The position numbers were made by a program, and so were the translations under genes. This document shows positions 18,881-22,942 of a stretch of DNA of 22,942 nucleotides, piece after piece. Under the pieces are notes generated by a model, which saw only the letters and a program-made list of their open reading frames with translations, searched no databases and was not told the origin of the DNA. Location of the stretch: positions 1-22,942 of the IMG/VR virus record IMGVR_UViG_3300042350_006161. One strand, 5' to 3'. Positions within the stretch are counted from its first letter, which is position 1. Every line of letters begins with the position of its first letter. The DNA comes from a virus.

Positions 18881-18914
18881 GGAGTTAGAAGTGAGGAGTT
18901 AGGGGCGGAGTTAG
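18881..18914. repeat. TTAGGG-type heptamer tract between protease-scaffold and capsid genes
   Basis: The plus strand reads GGAGTTAGAAGTGAGGAGTT, then AGGGGCGGAGTTAG. About four degenerate units. The protease stop codon (TAA, 18913-18911) forms its right edge. Confidence 0.8.
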
Positions 18915-20116
18915 TTTTGGCGGTGGAAGCCTGCGGATTTGATGGCGGCTTTGTGCTGCTTGAAGAAGGCGCTCCGCGCGGCGGGATCGGTGATCTGCGC
19001 GAACTGCGCGGCGAGGTCCGACTCCGACTCGGCCACCGGAGGCGGCAGGGTGCGGGCGGCATCGGGACGCAGTCCGTGAGACGCGGCGATCTCGGCGGCC
19101 TGGGCGGCGAGGGTTTTTTCTTCTTCCTGCATCTTCGCGAGCTCGGCGCGCAGTTGGGCGACCAGCTCGACGGAGGACCGGAGCGTGGTGTTGGCGGCTT
19201 CGAGTTCGGAAATTTTGGCGAGCGCGGCGTCGCGCTCGGCGGTGAGGGCCTCGACCTGCGCACGGGTGGCGCGGGTTTTCTTCAGCGTGGCCGTGGCGGC
19301 GGCGAGCAGATCGCTGTCGCTCATGTTCGCGGCGGGATCGGCCTCGGCGGCGGGCGTTTCATCGGCGGGCTCAACGGCGGGAGTCTCGGAAGCAGGCGCG
19401 GGCGTTTCTTCGACGGCGGCGGCGGCCTCGGGAGCGGCGGCGGGCGTTTCTTCAGCGGCCTGGGGAGCGGCGGGAGTGGATTCGTTTTCCATGCTCGGCA
19501 GCGCGGTGTCAAACAGCGCACGCGGGGCATGCGCGAAGCGGGAGCCGAAGGAGACGGAAGCGGCGAGGGCGAGCGTGTCGCTGACGCTGTCCACAAAGCC
19601 CTTCGCGGCGGCTTCCTCGCCGGTGAGCCAGGTCTCGGCGTCCATCATTTCCTCGATCTCCTCGGGGTCGATGCCGGTGCGCTCCGTGTAGGCTGAAACG
19701 AGCGAGCCTTTCAGCTTGTCGAGAAGGTCCGCGAGCTCGCGCATGTCGGCGCTGTCACCGAAGGCCATGCCCGACGGATTATGGATCATCAGGTAGGCAT
19801 TCCGCGGCATGGTGACCGTGCGGCCCGCCATCGCGATCACCGAGGCCATTGAGGCCGCGAGGCCTGCGATGGTCACATCGACATTGCCGCGGGACTTGAG
19901 CGCGTTGTAAATGGCAAGACCGTCGAAAACCTCACCGCCGGGAGAGTGGAGGGATAGAGAGATCGCACGCGCAGCCGGAATGCTGGCGAGTTCGCCGAGG
20001 AACTGTTTCGCCGAAACGCCCCAGGCTCCGATCTCGTCATGGATCGAGACCTCGACGGGAGCGGAGTCGGATGTAGCGGCGCGGATGGCATACCAAGAAC
20101 GGGGAGCGTGGGACAT
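18911..20116 (-). CDS. ClpP-like prohead protease fused to scaffolding domain, 401 aa
   Basis: Residues 20-180 are a ClpP/SppA-type serine protease: H-S-P-G-G-E-V-F-D-G, G-L-A-A-S89-M-A-S as nucleophile, M-I-H112-N-P-S-G as base, and M-M-D159-A-E-T-W-L-T-G-E-E-A as likely acid. Residues 210-275 are a low-complexity Ala/Pro/Glu linker of near-repeats (E-T-P-A-A). Residues 280-350 are a coiled coil (A-E-R-D-A-A-L-A-K-I-S-E-L-E-A-A), and the tail is basic (K-Q-H-K-A-A-I-K-S-A-G-F-H-R). This matches lambda C plus Nu3. An internal Met209 could start a separate scaffold, as Nu3 does, but no ribosome site is visible there. Confidence 0.88.
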   Translation of the reverse strand: MSHAPRSWYAIRAATSDSAPVEVSIHDEIGAWGVSAKQFLGELASIPAARAISLSLHSPGGEVFDGLAIYNALKSRGNVDVTIAGLAASMASVIAMAGRTVTMPRNAYLMIHNPSGMAFGDSADMRELADLLDKLKGSLVSAYTERTGIDPEEIEEMMDAETWLTGEEAAAKGFVDSVSDTLALAASVSFGSRFAHAPRALFDTALPSMENESTPAAPQAAEETPAAAPEAAAAVEETPAPASETPAVEPADETPAAEADPAANMSDSDLLAAATATLKKTRATRAQVEALTAERDAALAKISELEAANTTLRSSVELVAQLRAELAKMQEEEKTLAAQAAEIAASHGLRPDAARTLPPPVAESESDLAAQFAQITDPAARSAFFKQHKAAIKSAGFHRQN

Positions 20117-20142
20117 GCACGGGCGCGCATGTCAAAAGAGCA

Positions 20143-21699
20143 TCAAGGCATCGCCGCCGTGGCGGGCGCGGCCTTGGTGGACCAGTCGGGCATCAGATCG
20201 GCGAGTCCGCCGGTGAGGCCTTTTTGCGCGGCGACGGCGGCGGCATGCGCGATGATCTCGGCCTGCAGTTCGATGCGTTCTTCCCAGTCGTTGCCGGCCT
20301 CGGCGTAGAGATCCGCATGCGTGAGCGCGCCGACTTTGAGCGCGGCGATTTTTCCGCTGAGTTCGCGGCCGCGATCGATGGTGAGGTCGCTGCATGGGAT
20401 GGCGATGTGTGTCCACCACTCAGGATCGTCCGGGAAGGGCAGCGCGCCGCGGGCCATGTCCGTGCCCATGACCCAAAAATAGTGCGCCTGGACGGCAGTG
20501 AGCAGGTTCAGCAGCTCGATCTGAATCCACCGCTGAAGTTGTGCCATGTGAAAACGCACCTCGGGGCCACCGGCACCGAGGATGGAAAAGGTGACGGACG
20601 GCGGCAGGCCGATGCCGAGGCTGATCTTCGAGAGCAGTGACTTGTTGAACTCGCGCTCATTCGGGCCCGGTTGATCCGACTCGACGACGCCGAAGTCCTC
20701 GCCCTCCTCCAGCGAGCCCAGGCCGGTGCGTTCGGTGACGGCCTCGACGGAGACGAGATTTTGCTGCGCCGCGGTGGTGCCGTCGGCGTTTGTGCTGGTG
20801 ACGTTGCTTCCTTCTTCGACATGCGGGGCCTGATAGACGCCGAGGCCGAACGGCTGCGAGTTAGCCTTCTGGCGTTTGCGATAAATGCCGACGAACTGGC
20901 GGCGTTTGATGCCGAGTTTGGAGTCCAGGTCGATCTCGATGATGTCGTGCAAATCATTGATGGCATGCGTGAGGCGCGGCATCGGCCGCACCTCGGCGCT
21001 GTCCTGAAAGTCGCCGTAGTAGATGGCGTCAGAAGCGCGAATGGTGGTGCCTTTTTCGCTGCCGTCGAACTTCGACACAAGATTGTAGCCAGTGTGCGCG
21101 CGAAACTGGTCGTAATAGACGCCGTCATGGAAGCCGGCTTTTTCCTCACGTGAGCCGCTGTCGATTTGATGGGAGCCGTAGAGCAGCACCTGTCCTGCGC
21201 CGCTTTGCGCGTAGGAGAGGGCCGTGAGCACGTCGCCATCACGCAGCGCGGCACGGGAAAGCGCGATCTGCCAGCGTGCATGGTTGAGCTTGCGTGCCGC
21301 GTCGAAGACGGCGGGCGACTTGATGCGGTTCTTCCAGTGCCGGTCGGCGATTTTGTTCCAGGCTTTGTCTTTCGTCGCAGGCTGGAGCGTGTAGTAGCCG
21401 ATGAGGTTCGCGAGACCGTTTACCAAAAAGCGAGCGTAACCGTCATTGTAGCAAAGCCAGCGCGATTTCCGCAGGACGGTCTTGCGATTGCCACCCGTGA
21501 GCACCGCGCCCGGATCGAGCGGCGCGAAGTTCATCTGCCCGCGGTTCGGCGTCCACCGCGCGGCCTCGACGCCGAGGTAGTTCAGCACATCCGCCGGCCG
21601 CGAGGACGTGCCCGTGGCGCGCTGCAGGTGCATCTGCGCGGCGTGCTGCTGCTCTAGGGCGCGGGCTTTTGCGCGCTGGCGGGATCGGTGGCTGGACAC
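20143..21699 (-). CDS. Portal protein, lambda (gpB) family, 518 aa
   Basis: The dodecameric portal forms the DNA channel at one capsid vertex. Recognisable text includes L-N-Y-L-G-V-E-A-A-R-W-T-P-N-R, R-K-S-R-W-L-C-Y-N-D-G-Y-A-R-F-L-V-N-G, A-A-L-R-D-G-D-V-L-T-A-L and S-H-Q-I-D-S-G-S. The late part G-L-P-P-S-V-T-F-S-I, then V-R-F-H-M-A-Q-L-Q-R-W-I-Q, is also typical of lambda-type portals. Length is close to lambda gpB. The start is GTG at 21699 after a C-rich leader (ACACCTCCCCCC). It precedes the protease gene by 26 nt, the normal order. Confidence 0.88.
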   Translation of the reverse strand: MSSHRSRQRAKARALEQQHAAQMHLQRATGTSSRPADVLNYLGVEAARWTPNRGQMNFAPLDPGAVLTGGNRKTVLRKSRWLCYNDGYARFLVNGLANLIGYYTLQPATKDKAWNKIADRHWKNRIKSPAVFDAARKLNHARWQIALSRAALRDGDVLTALSYAQSGAGQVLLYGSHQIDSGSREEKAGFHDGVYYDQFRAHTGYNLVSKFDGSEKGTTIRASDAIYYGDFQDSAEVRPMPRLTHAINDLHDIIEIDLDSKLGIKRRQFVGIYRKRQKANSQPFGLGVYQAPHVEEGSNVTSTNADGTTAAQQNLVSVEAVTERTGLGSLEEGEDFGVVESDQPGPNEREFNKSLLSKISLGIGLPPSVTFSILGAGGPEVRFHMAQLQRWIQIELLNLLTAVQAHYFWVMGTDMARGALPFPDDPEWWTHIAIPCSDLTIDRGRELSGKIAALKVGALTHADLYAEAGNDWEERIELQAEIIAHAAAVAAQKGLTGGLADLMPDWSTKAAPATAAMP

Positions 21700-21708
21700 G
21701 GGGGGAGG

Positions 21709-21737
21709 TGTGATGAGTTAGAAGTGAAGAGTTAGGT
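21709..21737. repeat. TTAGGG-type heptamer tract
   Basis: The plus strand reads TGTGATGAGTTAGAAGTGAA, then GAGTTAGGT. Three to four units. The stop codon of the gpW-like gene (TAA, 21734-21732) lies in it. Confidence 0.75.
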
Positions 21738-22022
21738 GGATGTGAAGCGCGTCGAGAAATCGAGCTTCACGCCGTTCGCGGGCGTGGCGCTGTGGCCGTC
21801 GAGGTGGTTCAGCGCGGCGCGGCATTGGGAGAGAAATTGTAGACGCTCGGCGGGTGAGGCTCCGACTTGGAAGGTCGTGCTGTGATTCTCGAATGAGACG
21901 GCAGTGACGATGGTGGGCTCGCGCACGTTCGCGAGATGCGCCCGAAACACGGCATCTCGCGCCTCGATGATCGAGGCCCGCGTGCATGTCTCGGCGAGAA
22001 GTCGGACGATTTCGTCAGTCAC
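21732..22022 (-). CDS. gpW-like head-tail connector candidate, 96 aa
   Basis: It starts with GTG at 22022. The second half, T-I-V-T-A-V-S-F-E-N-H-S-T-T-F-Q-V followed by a helix A-E-R-L-Q-F-L-S-Q-C-R-A-A-L-N-H-L, resembles the strand-plus-helix layout of lambda gpW. In lambda W also lies immediately upstream of the portal gene. An N-terminal helix (E-I-V-R-L-L-A-E-T-C-T-R-A) and R-D-A-V-F-R-A-H-L-A-N complete the alpha-beta-alpha shape. It would seal the filled head at the portal. Identity is low and the call rests on size, fold guess and gene order. Confidence 0.5.
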   Translation of the reverse strand: MTDEIVRLLAETCTRASIIEARDAVFRAHLANVREPTIVTAVSFENHSTTFQVGASPAERLQFLSQCRAALNHLDGHSATPANGVKLDFSTRFTST

Positions 22023-22080
22023 ACGCGGGCGCGTGAGTCAAACGGGGGACCGCGCTGCGCGCGGAATGAGGAAGGACGAA

Positions 22081-22500
22081 TTACCTCCCAAGCGTGCGCA
22101 GAATGGTGTCCGTGGTCTTTTTATCGAGGTCGCTTGATACCAGGCCAAACTTCCCGCCGCGGCCGCGGACGACGTAGAGGCCGCACTGCTGTTTGATGTG
22201 ATCCACGGCGGCGTGGTGGTTCATGAACGCGCAGCGGATGTAGGCGAGCGGATGCTCGGGGTGGCCTTCGTGCCACTTGGGATCGTTCCAAGCGGCGATC
22301 ATTTCGGCGGTCTTGTATTTGCCGCAGCGGCTTTCCCGCTCCAGATACCAGGTCTGGCGCGGGGAGCCGTCGGCGGTCTCGCCGGTGTAGAGCTTTGGTC
22401 CGTCAATGGGCGCGATGCCGAGCGCGGTGAGAGCGGCGAACAGGCGCGTGTCGTTGATGGAATGCGGACGCGCGGAGTAGGTGCCGGAGGGCTCGGACAT
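22081..22500 (-). CDS. Hypothetical late protein, 139 aa
   Basis: It begins M-S-E-P-S-G-T-Y-S-A-R-P-H-S-I-N-D-T-R and contains L-Y-T-G-E-T-A-D-G-S-P-R-Q-T-W-Y-L-E, K-T-A-E-M-I-A-A-W-N-D-P-K-W and a helical F-M-N-H-H-A-A-V-D-H-I-K-Q-Q. It ends V-S-S-D-L-D-K-K-T-T-D-T-I-L. ATG 22500 has the C-rich leader C-C-T-A-G-A-T-C-C-C-C. The family is not recognised. Placed before gpW and portal, it may be a packaging or connector accessory. A fragment of the GAAGGACGAA repeat family lies at its 3' boundary. Confidence 0.55.
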   Translation of the reverse strand: MSEPSGTYSARPHSINDTRLFAALTALGIAPIDGPKLYTGETADGSPRQTWYLERESRCGKYKTAEMIAAWNDPKWHEGHPEHPLAYIRCAFMNHHAAVDHIKQQCGLYVVRGRGGKFGLVSSDLDKKTTDTILRTLGR

Positions 22501-22518
22501 GGGGATCTAGGGCGGGTG

Positions 22519-22548
22519 AACCGTTAAGGGTTCGGAGTTAGGAGTTCT
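22519..22548. repeat. TTAGGG-type heptamer tract
   Basis: The plus strand reads AACCGTTAAGGGTTCGGAGT, then TAGGAGTTCT. Three to four degenerate units between two unknown late genes. The upstream gene's stop codon is 9 nt beyond it. Confidence 0.7.
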
Positions 22549-22556
22549 GGGCTCCG

Positions 22557-22940
22557 TTAGGCACCGAGATCGGCGAACGGAGAGGCCCATAGCTGCGTGG
22601 AGAAGCGGTGGAAGTCTTCGTTGTTCTTCGTCTGCGTGGTGCCGAGGTGGACGGTGTCGCCGTAGCCTGCGGAGGCGCTGGAGCGGTAGAAATCCCCAGG
22701 AGAGTTTGCCAAGGTGACCAGTGCCGCCATGCGGGTGCTGAAGGCGGAGCTGGTCGGCACAAGTCCTTCGATGGTGATTTTGCGCTGGTCGCCGTAAAGC
22801 GTGATGCCGACCTTCTCGCCGGTGTGATCGACGGTGATGCGCTGCTCGACCTCGAAGGCGTCGCTTTGCGACTGGATGATGAAGCCGGTCTGTGAGGACA
22901 TGGCGAAGACGCCGTTGGTTCCGAGTTGGGTAGCAGCCAT
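22557..22940 (-). CDS. Hypothetical small beta-rich late protein, 127 aa (possible tail-tube or decoration protein)
   Basis: The first codon lies at the right edge of the window (ATG 22940). A later ATG (22901, M-S-S-Q-T-G-F-I-I-Q-S) is an alternative start. The protein is beta-rich: V-E-Q-R-I-T-V-D-H-T-G-E-K-V-G-I-T-L-Y-G, R-K-I-T-I-E-G-L-V-P and Y-G-D-T-V-H-L-G-T-T-Q-T-K-N-N-E-D-F-H-R. The last segment, followed by F-S-T-Q-L-W-A, loosely recalls the 'N-x-D-F-R-x-V-x-L-x-L' end of small tail tube proteins. That would supply the tube protein otherwise missing from the tail module, but this is a weak guess. Confidence 0.5.
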   Translation of the reverse strand: MAATQLGTNGVFAMSSQTGFIIQSQSDAFEVEQRITVDHTGEKVGITLYGDQRKITIEGLVPTSSAFSTRMAALVTLANSPGDFYRSSASAGYGDTVHLGTTQTKNNEDFHRFSTQLWASPFADLGA

Positions 22941-22942
22941 AA

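Noticed and set aside
18911-19492. Independent scaffold gene starting at internal Met209
   Set aside because: Biologically plausible by analogy with Nu3, but no ribosome site is visible before that Met, so it is mentioned only within the protease entry.
19321-19596. Pro/Arg-rich minus-strand frame within the protease-scaffold gene
   Set aside because: It is an out-of-frame reading of the Ala/Pro/Glu linker; the parent gene is strongly supported.

Overview
This window looks like about 23 kb of a temperate, lambda-like tailed phage (siphovirus-type), either a prophage or an excised or assembled viral genome. The DNA is GC-rich. The integrase C-terminus (a HT-NY-RAL-KTR-EAE-FF-L-P arrangement) and the degenerate 7-8 nt repeats between genes remind me of elements from the Planctomycetes-Verrucomicrobia group. 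That host guess is an inference from pattern memory only. Almost every gene is on the minus strand, so transcription mostly runs from high to low coordinates.

Layout, in the order of minus-strand transcription. (1) Head module, 22940-17982: two unknown small proteins, a gpW-like connector candidate, a lambda-type portal, a ClpP-like prohead protease fused to a coiled-coil scaffold, and an HK97-fold major capsid protein ending in a terminator. (2) Glycosyltransferase cassette, 17868-15262: a small unknown protein, a large enzyme with two GT-A domains, and a second smaller GT2 enzyme, ending in a strong terminator. (3) Tail module, 15135-8679: two small unknown proteins, a tail assembly chaperone pair joined by a canonical -1 frameshift heptamer (CCCTTTG), a short tape-measure-like protein, four proteins of probable tail or baseplate role, and a fibre-like protein with a Sec signal peptide. 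(4) Lysis region, 8675-6395: a secreted coiled-coil protein, a holin-like membrane protein, an alpha/beta hydrolase, a mini-lipoprotein and an M15-type endolysin.

(5) Integration module, 6326-4443: a candidate attP (four 10-bp tandem repeats, a hairpin, and a segment shaped like the 3' end of a tRNA), a GIY-YIG nuclease carrying an integrase-like N-terminal DNA-binding module, and a tyrosine recombinase overlapping it by ATGA. (6) Control region, 4373-3366: a small membrane protein, a bidirectional terminator, and two divergent ribbon-helix-helix (RHH) regulators around an AT-rich intergenic region. The plus-strand regulator has a six-codon upstream ORF that overlaps its start. (7) Early operon, 3185-1: tightly overlapping (ATGA or TGATG) small genes including a zinc-ribbon protein, a helix-turn-helix/excisionase-like protein and, cut by the window edge, a ParB-like protein.

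The most unusual feature is the spacer DNA. Many gene junctions are filled with degenerate tandem 7-8-mers: a TTAGGG-like family, a GACAATCA family and three smaller families. These often supply the stop codon of the upstream gene and run up to the start codon of the next. Early genes have good Shine-Dalgarno (SD) sequences, while most late genes have C-rich leaders without them. No terminase, classical replication gene or clear major tail tube gene was recognised here. Phage genes lie on both sides of the putative att site, which suits an unintegrated (circular or linear) phage genome better than a prophage end.
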